From a virus: a stretch of DNA of 41,200 nucleotides. The notes beneath the pieces were generated by a model. The model worked only from the letters and a program-made list of their open reading frames with translations. It had not been told where the DNA came from and did no database searches. The stretch is from the IMG/VR virus record IMGVR_UViG_3300044621_001683, positions 1 to 41,200 of that record; one strand, written 5' to 3'. This document shows positions 8,107-15,450 of the stretch, piece after piece; the stretch's first letter is position 1; every line of letters begins with the position of its first letter. The position numbers and the translations under genes are program-made.

Positions 8107-9363
8107 ATGAGCGACCGCAACGACTCTTCCCCTGCCCTTTCCTCTGCCGTGTCTTCGGGTTCTTTGGTGCCTTCGGGTGCTGCACAGGGCGTGAAGGCGT
8201 CTCGGCCGGCTTCGCTGAAGCGACGCATTGCGGGGGTGAAGGTGCGGTTTTATAAGCGCACGGTGGCATCGAATCTGAGCATGGATTTTGAGCTGGAGGG
8301 TGAGCGGTTTCAGGAGTCCACCGGGTGGCCGCACATCGCGGATGCGGAGCGGGTGGCGCTGCGGCGGATTGAGGAGATCAAGGCGGCGCGTTTTGCGCTG
8401 GGGGCCGGTGCGCTGGTGCGTGGCTCGATGGCGACGGTGGGGGATGTTTGCGAGGCGGTGACGGGCGGGGATAAGGTGATGGAGGATCGGACGCGGGCGC
8501 GGTATCTGGAAGCGTTGAAGCGGCTGGCGCGGGTGGTGGATGAGGCGCGGCCGGATGCGGTGGCGCTGGATGCGGTGCTGAATCGCGGGCTGCTGGAGCG
8601 GTTTGTGAGTGTGGGACAAGGCCGCGATGGCCGAGGCGTGAATTGGCATGATGCGCTGCCGGGGAATGTGGGCCTAAATTCGACGCTGCGGAATGCGGCG
8701 AGTGTGTTTCAGGAGCGGATTGTGGAGCGGCACCTGAAGGGGTTGCGGCTGCCTCCGCTGGATGCGCTGCGGAAGTTTCCGGCGCTGCCGACGCCGCCGA
8801 CGCATTTTGTGCCGTGGCCGACGGAGAATCTGGCGGCGATGGATGCGGCGGCGCAGGTGTTGAAGGTGGAAGAGCCGGAGCTTTACCTGTGCCACATCAT
8901 GCTGCGTCGCCTCGGGCTGCGGGATGCGGAGCTGCTGGCGGCGCGGGCGAGCTGGGTGCAGTGGAATGAGGCGGAGGGGAAGGCGTGGCTGGATGTGCGG
9001 CCTCGGGCTGCGGAGGGTGGCGAGCCGGGTTTCAGGCTGCTGAAGGGTGGCAGGCCGCGGCGTTTGGCGCTGGATGCGGAGATCCAGGGGCTGCTGAAGG
9101 GGCGCGCGGGGTTTTTGATCGGTGACGGCTGGACGGATTCACGCCGCTATGATTTCATTTATCGGGATCATTGCGAGTGGCTGCGGCCGTTTGTGCCGGC
9201 GGGGCGCTCGAAGGTGAACCATGAGCTGCGGAAGCTGAGCGCGAGTCGCGTTTATACGGCGCACGGCATCGCGGCGGCGGCGTATTTCCTGGGGGATTCG
9301 GTGGCGACGACGGAGGGGTATTATGCGACCTGGACGGGCGAGGCTCCGGTGGTGGAGTGGTGA
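8107..9363 (+). CDS. int: tyrosine recombinase (phage integrase)
   Basis: The gene encodes 418 aa from ATG 8107. A GTG at 8080 is in frame but lies within the GTGTGAC repeats. The C-terminal catalytic domain shows the tyrosine-recombinase order: an LRRLGLRDAELLAARASW helix with Arg about 272, KGGRPRRL with Lys about 313, HELR with His about 372 and Arg about 375, then LGDS, where Asp replaces the usual His, and GYY with the nucleophile at about 405-406. The N-terminal half holds a likely core-binding domain. It catalyses integration and excision at the adjacent tRNA-Leu attP. It is convergent with the leftward accessory block. The His-to-Asp change at the LGH position is unusual but occurs in divergent integrases. 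Confidence 0.9.
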   Translation: MSDRNDSSPALSSAVSSGSLVPSGAAQGVKASRPASLKRRIAGVKVRFYKRTVASNLSMDFELEGERFQESTGWPHIADAERVALRRIEEIKAARFALGAGALVRGSMATVGDVCEAVTGGDKVMEDRTRARYLEALKRLARVVDEARPDAVALDAVLNRGLLERFVSVGQGRDGRGVNWHDALPGNVGLNSTLRNAASVFQERIVERHLKGLRLPPLDALRKFPALPTPPTHFVPWPTENLAAMDAAAQVLKVEEPELYLCHIMLRRLGLRDAELLAARASWVQWNEAEGKAWLDVRPRAAEGGEPGFRLLKGGRPRRLALDAEIQGLLKGRAGFLIGDGWTDSRRYDFIYRDHCEWLRPFVPAGRSKVNHELRKLSASRVYTAHGIAAAAYFLGDSVATTEGYYATWTGEAPVVEW

Positions 9364-9369
9364 GCGGAA

Positions 9370-9418
9370 CAAATGTCGAAAGCAGAACGAGGAAACCAAA
9401 ATGAGGAATGAGGAAGCG
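9370..9418. repeat. gaaacca-aatg-gaatga type intergenic repeat
   Basis: The stretch after the integrase stop contains gaaaccaaaatgaggaatg. This resembles gaaaccagaatggcgaatg in the repeat near 1106. Both lie just after the stop of a rightward gene. It is probably a dispersed repeat acquired from the host lineage rather than a gene. Confidence 0.45.
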
Positions 9419-9447
9419 ACGAGGCGGTATTTCTGGTTTTGCCGGTG

Positions 9448-10017
9448 CTATCCAGAAATGTGTTCTGGATAATCTTTGGTATGTGTAGTGATGGAGTGTC
9501 CGCACTTGGGGCATTTCCAGACAGGCACGAGAGGGGCTTTTGTGCTCCACATGGCGTAGCTGCATGTCCCCTCGTCGCTGCATTGTATCGCTGGAGGTAT
9601 GGCCATACCTTGAGTCATCGGCACGTTGCAGCGGCGGCACACATACCCAGCCGCAGCAGCGCAACCTTCGGTCGCGGCGGTGATTTTATTCTGATTTTCG
9701 GTGCTCATATTTCCGCTCCCTCGGTTGCTGTGCTTGTCGTCAGCGGTAAGAGGCGATTTGCTGACGTGCATGAGCCACCACATTTCCTCATTCGTCAGCC
9801 AACGGCACGCCGACATCTCCACAATGCACCGCTCATGTGTTTCAGGATGGCACACCACGAAACCCGTGATGTTGTGCCCGCTGCGGTTGATGATTGATGC
9901 GGTTTTCATCGCCGTGAGATCAGCGGCTTGAGCATCGCGGAGAACCGCTAACAAATCGCTGGTGCCAAGCTTTGGAGGCTCGGCCTTCGGCGTTTCATTC
10001 TGGTCAGTAAGCTGCAT
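9448..10017 (-). CDS. zinc-ribbon protein of unknown function, 189 aa
   Basis: The start is ATG at 10015-10017, 5 bp after the stop of the upstream gene, which suggests translational coupling. The C-terminal half has two Cys pairs that could form a zinc ribbon: CRRC in the middle and WKCPKCGHS near the end. A further Cys pair lies between them in CSDEGTC. The N-terminal half includes LGTSDLLAVLRDAQAADLTAMKTASIINRSGH. It is the last gene of the leftward block. Its stop codon lies inside a 9-bp inverted repeat. No family is recognised. An internal ATG before STENQNK could give a shorter zinc-ribbon-only product. Confidence 0.65.
   Translation of the reverse strand: MQLTDQNETPKAEPPKLGTSDLLAVLRDAQAADLTAMKTASIINRSGHNITGFVVCHPETHERCIVEMSACRWLTNEEMWWLMHVSKSPLTADDKHSNRGSGNMSTENQNKITAATEGCAAAAGYVCRRCNVPMTQGMAIPPAIQCSDEGTCSYAMWSTKAPLVPVWKCPKCGHSITTHTKDYPEHISG
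9449..9471. repeat. inverted repeat, copy 1 (TATCCAGAA / TTCTGGATA)
   Basis: The two 9-bp arms TATCCAGAA (9449-9457) and TTCTGGATA (9463-9471) pair perfectly around ATGTG. The repeat lies at the convergent junction between the integrase and the leftward block, and it includes the stop of the zinc-ribbon gene. A related copy is at 12141-12163: over 27 nt from the preceding C to TATAATC-like flanks, 23 positions agree. It could be a bidirectional terminator or an operator. Confidence 0.6.
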
Positions 10018-10022
10018 AGTAT

Positions 10023-10313
10023 TCAATGGGTTGAATCTTCGTTTTCGGCTGGCACAGCTTGGTCGTTCAGCCAACGTGAGATGATGGCGTTCACCTCGTC
10101 TTCGGCGTGCAGGTGAATTGATGCGTGCCAGTGCCGACCTTCGCCGCCATCCGCTGAGCGTTTTGTCAGCAGTGCGTTGGTCAGTTGCTCCAGCCGGTCT
10201 ATGGCATCCCATTCGGTTTCATCTGCGCCATGCTTTGCCAGAAACTCCCGCAAAGGCTGAACAAAACGATGGAGAGGAACGCCATGGGCGTTGTTGTCGG
10301 TGGTGTTATTCAT
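10023..10313 (-). CDS. hypothetical protein, 96 aa
   Basis: The protein is acidic and helical. It begins MNNTTDNNAHG and contains WDAIDRLEQLTNALLTK and HLHAEDEVNAIISRWLND. No family is recognised. It lies in the leftward block, 42 bp downstream of the DpdA-like gene and 5 bp upstream of the zinc-ribbon gene, so the three are probably cotranscribed. Confidence 0.65.
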   Translation of the reverse strand: MNNTTDNNAHGVPLHRFVQPLREFLAKHGADETEWDAIDRLEQLTNALLTKRSADGGEGRHWHASIHLHAEDEVNAIISRWLNDQAVPAENEDSTH

Positions 10314-10355
10314 GATCTTTTGCGCCCATGGCGCCCCTCATCTCATCGTTGTGGC

Positions 10356-11117
10356 TCATGCTGCGAGTCCTAGCTCGCGGGGTGGTAGCGCCTTGCCTTC
10401 GAGCCAGTGGCCGAGCGCCTTTGCTTGTCTGCCGTTTTCGGTGCCTTGCATCCAGCCGGTGCCGTCCACGGATTCGACTCTCCATCGTTCGCAGATGTGG
10501 AGTCGTTCAACTTCATTCACACGGCCCACATGCACGCGGGCACCTGTCCGCGCCCACATGGGCAGCGAGCGCCATTTCCATTCGGTAGTGCCACCGATGA
10601 AGATCACTTCGGCGTTCGTGGGGATGTCGGCGGGCGTCATTCCATCTTGCACGGCGATTGCCAGCGTCCAGCCGTAGCGAACTGCGACAGGTGCGTATTG
10701 CTCCCACTTCGCCAGCGTGGCCACACGGTCTGCCACCACATCGGGCACGAGCACCCATTTAGGCGTCAGTCCCTGCGCTCTTACGTTGCCTAGCATTGCC
10801 AGCCATGCAGCTTCGTCCCACGGCCTGCCCGTTGTCCAACTCGCGAAGGCGTCATTGTCGAGTGCGAACGGCATCCATGGCCGGAGCTTGGTCTTTTTCA
10901 TCGCGGACGGCCCGACCAGCCAGCCAATGCGCCCTTCGTATTTGCCCGCCCAAAAATGAACGATGGCGCTGGAGTTATTGGACGGCATCACCATCAGTTT
11001 CCGCTTCTCATCGCGTGCCATGACCTGCGCCCAATGCAACCCGCCACAACCATGCGCTGCATGGAATGCCGCAGGGGCATCATGCGCGAGGTCGAAGGCT
11101 GGAGGTGCGGCATCCAT
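10356..11117 (-). CDS. DpdA / tRNA-guanine transglycosylase-like protein
   Basis: Numbered from ATG 11117 (253 aa), the protein has, in order, ALDNDAF (Asp87), VPDVVAD (Asp126), AVQDG (Gln157), FIGGTTEWKW (Gly175-Gly176) and SVDGTGW (Asp218). This mirrors the TGT TIM-barrel active site: the DSGGFQ Asp, the DECT Asp, the Gln-Gly pair, the double Gly and the nucleophilic Asp. In phages, DpdA-type relatives exchange guanine in DNA for a 7-deazaguanine. Here the role is inferred, and substrate (DNA or tRNA) is unknown. The true start may be Met33 (11021) or Met42 (10994), because the conserved part begins near VMPSNNS. ATG 11117 lies 3 nt after the upstream stop. No queuosine-precursor genes (folE, queD, queE, queC) were seen. 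Confidence 0.65.
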   Translation of the reverse strand: MDAAPPAFDLAHDAPAAFHAAHGCGGLHWAQVMARDEKRKLMVMPSNNSSAIVHFWAGKYEGRIGWLVGPSAMKKTKLRPWMPFALDNDAFASWTTGRPWDEAAWLAMLGNVRAQGLTPKWVLVPDVVADRVATLAKWEQYAPVAVRYGWTLAIAVQDGMTPADIPTNAEVIFIGGTTEWKWRSLPMWARTGARVHVGRVNEVERLHICERWRVESVDGTGWMQGTENGRQAKALGHWLEGKALPPRELGLAA

Positions 11118-11120
11118 GAG

Positions 11121-11381
11121 CTATGCGTTGAGGTCACAAAACATGTGGCATTGGCAGTCGGGGCATTGGCAAAGCGTCGAGTCATATTCGCGATTGCATT
11201 GGAGGCAGCGGCGCCGGAGTCCATGCTGTGGGAGCAGTGGCATGCCAAACATGAGCCGGAACCGATTTCCTGCATGCAGCTTTGAGAGTGCGCGGTGATT
11301 GGCCGCGCGCTGTTCCGGCGTGGGAATTGGAACAAGATCGCCGCATGGGGGCTGATCGTTGGCGTGCATGGAATTAGGCAT
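11121..11381 (-). CDS. small Cys-rich zinc-binding protein, 86 aa
   Basis: The C-terminal third has CLQC, then CQCPDCQC and a final FC, enough cysteines for a treble-clef or zinc-ribbon site. The N-terminal half contains TPEQRAANHRALSKLHAGNRF. The start overlaps the end of the upstream gene by 8 bp, and the stop is 3 nt before the DpdA-like ATG, so it is tightly coupled to that gene. The function is unknown. A partner role for the transglycosylase is possible only from context. Confidence 0.65.
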   Translation of the reverse strand: MPNSMHANDQPPCGDLVPIPTPEQRAANHRALSKLHAGNRFRLMFGMPLLPQHGLRRRCLQCNREYDSTLCQCPDCQCHMFCDLNA

Positions 11382-11928
11382 TTGATGGGACGGTGGAGAG
11401 GATCTCGGCCTCGATGACCGTGCTGCTTTGCTGTTCGAGGGCGGCGGCTTTGGCGGCGGCGGCTTTGGCGCGGGCCTCTGCTAAGCGATCCTGGGCGCTG
11501 ATCGTGACGACGGCTTTGATTTCGGTGGGCATGCCGTTGAGGGAGCGCTCGATGTCGTGGGCGAGTTTGCTGCTCATGGAGACGGCCATGAGGTCGGACT
11601 TTTTGGCGTCGGGGATGAGCTCGGCCATTTTACTGGTGCCCTGAAGGCGGGCGATGGCGGCGTTTTTGGCGGCGAGGTCGGCGAGCTGCTCAATGCTGAA
11701 CTCGCTGCGCATGAGGGCGGCGATGGTTTGGCGGGATTTGTCGATTTCGAGGGTTTTGAGTTCGCGCTGGAGATCGGAGATGGAGGTGATGCCGTGCTGG
11801 GTGATCATCTCAATGCAGACGGCGTAGGAGTCGGGGTCGCTGGATTTCCAGTTTTTGGCGGTGTGCTCGCGCCAGGCGTCGATGGGACGCGGGGGGAGAT
11901 CGGCGAGGGGGAGAGAGGGGGTGTCCAT
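11374..11928 (-). CDS. hypothetical protein with helical, Ala-rich C-terminus
   Basis: ATG 11928 (MDTPSLPLADL) is preferred to an in-frame TTG at 11952. The 184-aa product has a central segment ITSISDLQRELKTLEIDKSRQTIAALM that could be a helix-turn-helix. Long helices follow, with LAEARAKAAAAKAAALEQQ near the end. I do not recognise the family. A DNA-binding or small structural role is possible. It overlaps the next gene in the leftward block by 8 bp. Confidence 0.6.
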   Translation of the reverse strand: MDTPSLPLADLPPRPIDAWREHTAKNWKSSDPDSYAVCIEMITQHGITSISDLQRELKTLEIDKSRQTIAALMRSEFSIEQLADLAAKNAAIARLQGTSKMAELIPDAKKSDLMAVSMSSKLAHDIERSLNGMPTEIKAVVTISAQDRLAEARAKAAAAKAAALEQQSSTVIEAEILSTVPSNA

Positions 11929-11973
11929 GGAGGTGGAAAGACAATGGGACAATCAGATGGGGAGACTGGGAGA

Positions 11974-12111
11974 CTAAGCGGCGCGGGCGCAGGTTTTGAC
12001 GTGGGCGGCAAAACGGCAGATCCAGCCCGCGTAGCTGTTTTCGGTGTGCCGTGACAGTCTGCGCATGCGGCAGCTGAGACGCACTTGTTCTTCTGTTTCG
12101 GCTGTTGTCAT
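11974..12111 (-). pseudogene. orphan integrase core-binding domain fragment, 45 aa
   Basis: The frame beginning MTTAETEEQ contains RLSRHTENSYAGWICRFAAH. This matches the first helices of the SAM-like core-binding domain of integron or Xer-type tyrosine recombinases (the yS.rTe.aYvgWi.rF pattern). It stops right after that domain, with no catalytic part. It is on the opposite strand and in a different subfamily style from the phage integrase at 8107-9363. It is probably a remnant of a lost integrase or cassette, but a stand-alone DNA-binding peptide is possible. The frame is open upstream to 12189. Confidence 0.5.
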
Positions 12112-12140
12112 GGCGGCGGGTTTCGGGTTTGAGGGGTGGC

Positions 12141-12163
12141 TATCTGGAAAGGTGTTCGGGATA
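12141..12163. repeat. inverted repeat, copy 2
   Basis: TATCTGGAA (12141-12149) and TTCGGGATA (12155-12163) pair at 8 of 9 positions if one G-T pair is allowed. The copy lies 14 bp after the stop of the PAPS-reductase-like gene. With the flanking C and ATC it matches 23 of 27 positions of the copy at 9448-9474. Confidence 0.55.
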
Positions 12164-12176
12164 ATCAGTGTTCCCT

Positions 12177-13028
12177 TTACATGTTCCACGCGCCATGCAG
12201 AGACTTCGGTTGTTCGCCCGCTCGGATCGCATCGCGGACGCTGTTGATCGAGCGTCCATTCTGGAATGTGTGTCCGATTTCATTTTCGAGTTCGCAGTAT
12301 TCATCAAGCAGGTCGGGGTTGGCGCGGCCTGCCACCAGGAGGGCTTCACGCGGAGCGAAGATGCAGAATCGACACGAGAGCCGTGGCATTCCCAGATCGT
12401 AGGCGGCATGGTGCGGCACGCCGCTTTCACGGATGCTTTTCCACACTTCACCCTCGCTCCATTCATGGATCGGGAGCCAGTCCCACACCTCGCGTTGCCC
12501 GGATGAGAAGCGGGAGTTCCGCACGAAGGTTTTCTTCTTCGCCCTGGCTGGCGATTCATCGGCACGGAAGCCATAGACGTTGAGCACTGGCCCCGCTTCC
12601 TCACGGAAGAGTTTTACGATCACCCGCCCACCTGGGCCGCGTTTGAACTCCGATGTGCAGAAGCGGTTTTGTGAGTCCGGCCATTTCCGCCTGGCTCGCA
12701 CGTAATCCAACAGCGTGCTTTCGGTGCCGTGCTTGTCTCGATATTTCGATACCTCGACACGCAGCCCATAGTGAGCGGCCTGTTGCTCTACCAGATCGCG
12801 CGTTCCTTCCCATTCCATGCGCCCAAGGCACTGGTGAGATACCACGATCCGGGAGCGATCCACGCCTTGCCGGTCGCACTCTTCCACCACGACGCGGAGG
12901 GCGGTTTGTGAGTCCTTGCCACCCGACGAATTGACCACAATCCACCTCCACAAAGAGAGGGAACCAGGCGCTGGATGGAACGCCGAGGGCGCGCCATCTG
13001 AGAGCGGAGATTGTAGGGCGGCGTCCAT
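12177..13028 (-). CDS. PAPS-reductase-like PP-loop ATPase
   Basis: ATG 13028 (MDAALQSP) lies 4 nt after the upstream stop and gives 283 aa. NSSGGKDS (residues about 33-40) is the PP-loop of N-type ATP pyrophosphatases. RIVVSHQCLGRMEWEGT, RFCTSEFKRGP and a late LSCRFCIFAPR (Cys219 and Cys222) match the PAPS reductase/DndC-like superfamily that is common in phages. Members use ATP to activate a substrate. Phage members have no settled reaction, and true sulfate assimilation is unlikely here. It shares a leftward gene run with the DpdA-like protein, so a nucleic-acid modification role is a reasonable guess. It is not a clear QueC. Confidence 0.8.
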   Translation of the reverse strand: MDAALQSPLSDGAPSAFHPAPGSLSLWRWIVVNSSGGKDSQTALRVVVEECDRQGVDRSRIVVSHQCLGRMEWEGTRDLVEQQAAHYGLRVEVSKYRDKHGTESTLLDYVRARRKWPDSQNRFCTSEFKRGPGGRVIVKLFREEAGPVLNVYGFRADESPARAKKKTFVRNSRFSSGQREVWDWLPIHEWSEGEVWKSIRESGVPHHAAYDLGMPRLSCRFCIFAPREALLVAGRANPDLLDEYCELENEIGHTFQNGRSINSVRDAIRAGEQPKSLHGAWNM

Positions 13029-13032
13029 CAGC

Positions 13033-13260
13033 TTAATCGTTATGCCTTGGCCCCGCCAACCTGCCGTAAATCCACACGGCGAACAGAGCGACAACTTGGA
13101 ACCATGTCCGTTCCCCGGCGTCGGCCCAATGTTGCCCGGCGCATAGTTGGTATCCGAAGTTCCCCAGCATCAAGCCCAGCGCCAACCCGGCCAAGGCATA
13201 ACCAGTCACTGCACCACTAACTGCGGGCCGCTCCGGTTCGATAGGTGTTGGTTCATTCAT
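13033..13260 (-). CDS. small membrane protein, two TM helices
   Basis: The 75-aa protein has one hydrophobic segment at about residues 17-40 (GYALAGLALGLMLGNFGY) and a second at about 52-67 (FQVVALFAVWIYG). Its ATG overlaps the previous stop by 4 bp (ATGA). The size and topology would suit a holin, but the lysis genes are elsewhere, near 36.2-37.9 kb. A superinfection-exclusion or other prophage membrane function fits this accessory location better. No family is recognised. Confidence 0.6.
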   Translation of the reverse strand: MNEPTPIEPERPAVSGAVTGYALAGLALGLMLGNFGYQLCAGQHWADAGERTWFQVVALFAVWIYGRLAGPRHND

Positions 13261-13595
13261 GGCTTTGAGTGTTGAGATTGCGCGTCCCCAGCCCGCAGCG
13301 GGTGAGTTCCAGCGTTCGCAGGATACACCTCGACACTGTGCGGACGCGGGTAGCGAATACCGATGTCACAGCCGCCGGGCCGATTTTCACCTTCGAGATA
13401 TTTGGGTTCGTGCATCCAGACAAGAGCGTTCACGGGATCAGCCCACCACCGCTCCCAACGGCCTCCGTGAAGTTTCCGCGCCCACCTCCACTCCGAGCAC
13501 CACACTTCAAGGAACCTGCGAACAATCAGGTGCAGGCGACCACCCTTGGCGCGGTTGTCGTGCGAAGGCTCCGTCGTTTCGATTTTACTTTTCAT
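13257..13595 (-). CDS. hypothetical protein, 112 aa
   Basis: The protein is basic and Trp-rich, with VRRFLEVWCSEWRWARKLH in the N-terminal half and then KYLEGENRPGGCDIGIRYPRP. The N-terminus overlaps the preceding gene by 11 bp, and the stop overlaps the membrane-protein ATG by 4 bp. This close packing supports translation. The function is unknown. Confidence 0.6.
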   Translation of the reverse strand: MKSKIETTEPSHDNRAKGGRLHLIVRRFLEVWCSEWRWARKLHGGRWERWWADPVNALVWMHEPKYLEGENRPGGCDIGIRYPRPHSVEVYPANAGTHPLRAGDAQSQHSKP

Positions 13596-14235
13596 CGGTT
13601 TGAATGTCTGGGGTTTCTTTGCGGGTGATCGCCTGACCTGAAGCGTTCTCCCAATGCTTCCAGCGTTGGAGCCGTTCGATGAATCGCTGTAATTTCATCT
13701 CGGTGTCTTTGTTGACGAGATAGGTATCCGCCTCGGGCTTTTGTGGCTTCAAGTGCCTTGGCTGCTTGATCCAGTTACCCAGAAACACAGGAAGCAGTTT
13801 ATCGTGGGGGCCACTGTCGCTGAGTTGTCCCCAGTTCTTCCATTGAATGCGATTGTTTTTGTCGGCGTTGATTTGAACGTCGAAGTGCAGAAACTCGCTT
13901 TCCCATTCACTGGGATCATCTGCTCGACAGAGGCCGATGCTAAAATCCATTTGGACGCTTTGAGAGCGACCACCGTAATCTTTCTCATCCTCTTCGTCCG
14001 GCCTGTAGCCTCGCACCCAAAATACCATGACTCGAAGGCGAGGATGGTTTTTGAGATAACGGGCAGCCATCACATCGCCGCGTTGCGCCCTCGTCATGAT
14101 TATGTCAGACACTAGCTCGTCTTGCTTTTTGACCGACAGCGACTTGAACACCTCCAAGGGAGAACAAATCGCGGCAGGGTCAACCGCCTGGACGGTTTGG
14201 CCTTCGTTGGTTTCTGGCTTCGGTGAATGTGGCAT
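13585..14235 (-). CDS. hypothetical protein, 216 aa
   Basis: ATG 14235 (MPHSPKPETNEG) is chosen because the longer frame up to 14343 runs into the upstream gene. The leader before this ATG is A/C-rich without a Shine-Dalgarno sequence. The protein is charged. LSVKKQDELVSDIIMTRAQRGDVMAARYL in the middle looks helical, and KLQRFIERLQRWKHWE lies near the C-terminus. I do not recognise a family. Confidence 0.6.
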   Translation of the reverse strand: MPHSPKPETNEGQTVQAVDPAAICSPLEVFKSLSVKKQDELVSDIIMTRAQRGDVMAARYLKNHPRLRVMVFWVRGYRPDEEDEKDYGGRSQSVQMDFSIGLCRADDPSEWESEFLHFDVQINADKNNRIQWKNWGQLSDSGPHDKLLPVFLGNWIKQPRHLKPQKPEADTYLVNKDTEMKLQRFIERLQRWKHWENASGQAITRKETPDIQTDEK

Positions 14236-14257
14236 TGTGTGCGTGGGTTGATTGTGG

Positions 14258-14917
14258 TTAGTCGGCGGTGCCTGCGCTTGAGTCGTTCTCCTGATAGGGA
14301 TTTCGTCCGAACAGGCAGTCAGCAGCGACAACGGAGTTGCCATTCATCGAGGTCCACATGCCTTCTTTGGCAAGTATCTCGATGATGGGCCTACCGATGC
14401 AGATCGGGATTCTGGCGGCGTCTCGTTCGCGTTCCAGTTTTCTGGCATGGATACTCAGCGACAGATAATGTTCTGACCATTCGGTGGCATCCTTTGGCAT
14501 GTGATCCACTAGAGCGGCATCAGTCTCAGGCGTCTCCGAAACAGGAGAACAAGCCTGCTGGAGACAACCCCCTTGGGCGTCTTGATCTTCGATAGCGTCT
14601 AGCTCCGGCGTGGGTGCATTGGTATTCGAGTGCAGCAAGGTGCCTCCAAAGCCCGCTGCCATGATTGGCACGTTTTTCACCACTGAGCGCAAGACAGATT
14701 CGCATTCGTGCAAGCGGCGAGTCATTGCGTCCGGTGGCACATAAAAGTTGTGGCTGCATCCGCCGCAGCACACATCAGCAGCGTGACCGTCGTAAAGCCA
14801 GAGTTTGCCGCAGTTTGGACATTCAACAAACTGCTTGACCACGAAAGCGGAACCAGCGGATGCAGGCAAACCAGTGGGTCGGTTTGTCGGAGTTTGAGAG
14901 TCGGTTTCTTCGGTCAT
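14258..14917 (-). CDS. zinc-ribbon protein with ETDA motif, 219 aa
   Basis: CPNCGKLW at about residues 34-41 and CCGGC at about 51-55 form a zinc ribbon. The C-terminal half has TPETDAALVDH followed by HARKLERERDAAR. This combination recurs in many phage accessory proteins of unknown function, which are often mosaics of such short modules. The gene lies 22 bp upstream of the next leftward gene. The function is unknown. Confidence 0.6.
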   Translation of the reverse strand: MTEETDSQTPTNRPTGLPASAGSAFVVKQFVECPNCGKLWLYDGHAADVCCGGCSHNFYVPPDAMTRRLHECESVLRSVVKNVPIMAAGFGGTLLHSNTNAPTPELDAIEDQDAQGGCLQQACSPVSETPETDAALVDHMPKDATEWSEHYLSLSIHARKLERERDAARIPICIGRPIIEILAKEGMWTSMNGNSVVAADCLFGRNPYQENDSSAGTAD

Positions 14918-14978
14918 GTATTTGAGGCTGGTGAGTGTCTTTCGTGGTTATGCCCCAGGGTTGCCTGATCCTGGTCGT

Positions 14979-15437
14979 TCACTTTTCGCCGAGGATGAGG
15001 TTGACGGTCTTGATGAACCATTTGGCGAGGGAGTTGTCGGCCTGGATGGCGGATTGGAGGCGGTGCCAGGCTTCTAAGACGGCGGCGGGGCTGGTGTCGA
15101 TGTGGCCGGTGGTGTGGGCGGTGACGGCTTCGCGGAGGGTGCCGGGATCGGACTCAGCGATGGCGGCGATGGTGATCTCTAGGCGGGGTAGGTAGTCGGG
15201 CGGGCAGTCGTCGCGCAAATAGGCGATGAGCCAGCGGCGGGCGGTTTCGTCATCGACGGCGCGGAGGAGCTGGCCAAAGCGCTCGGGGCGCGGATGCTGG
15301 TCGCGGCGGATGCTGTCGATGGTGCCGCGTTTGAGGCCGGCGGTGCCTTCGAGGCTGAGGATGGTGCGCGTGGGGTTACGCTGAAGGTAGTCTTCAAGCT
15401 GGACGGATAGATGGCTCATGCGTCCAGCTTGGTGCAT
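14979..15437 (-). CDS. candidate Cro/CI-like repressor (HTH protein), 152 aa
   Basis: The N-terminal segment LEDYLQRNPTRTILSLEGTAGLKRGTIDSIRRDQHP resembles a small helix-turn-helix: a loosely conserved recognition helix at about residues 35-48, then PERFGQLLRAV. The C-terminal part is helical (AVLEAWHRLQSAIQADNSLAKWF) and could dimerise. In a temperate phage this is the best candidate for the lysogeny repressor, but the family assignment is weak. The starts at 15437 and 15419 both lack a clear Shine-Dalgarno sequence. A short palindrome, TTGTT-TTC-AACAA, lies just upstream at 15445-15457 and could be an operator. Confidence 0.55.
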   Translation of the reverse strand: MHQAGRMSHLSVQLEDYLQRNPTRTILSLEGTAGLKRGTIDSIRRDQHPRPERFGQLLRAVDDETARRWLIAYLRDDCPPDYLPRLEITIAAIAESDPGTLREAVTAHTTGHIDTSPAAVLEAWHRLQSAIQADNSLAKWFIKTVNLILGEK

Positions 15438-15450
15438 TAAATCGTTGTTT

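Noticed and set aside
12140-12604. 154-codon leftward frame ending in DYPEHLSR
   Set aside because: It overlaps the PAPS-reductase-like gene. Its tail resembles the end of the 9448 protein only because both translate the shared inverted repeat.
13033-13260. Second holin
   Set aside because: It has two TM helices but lies in the leftward lysogeny block, far from the endolysin, so a lysis role is not supported.
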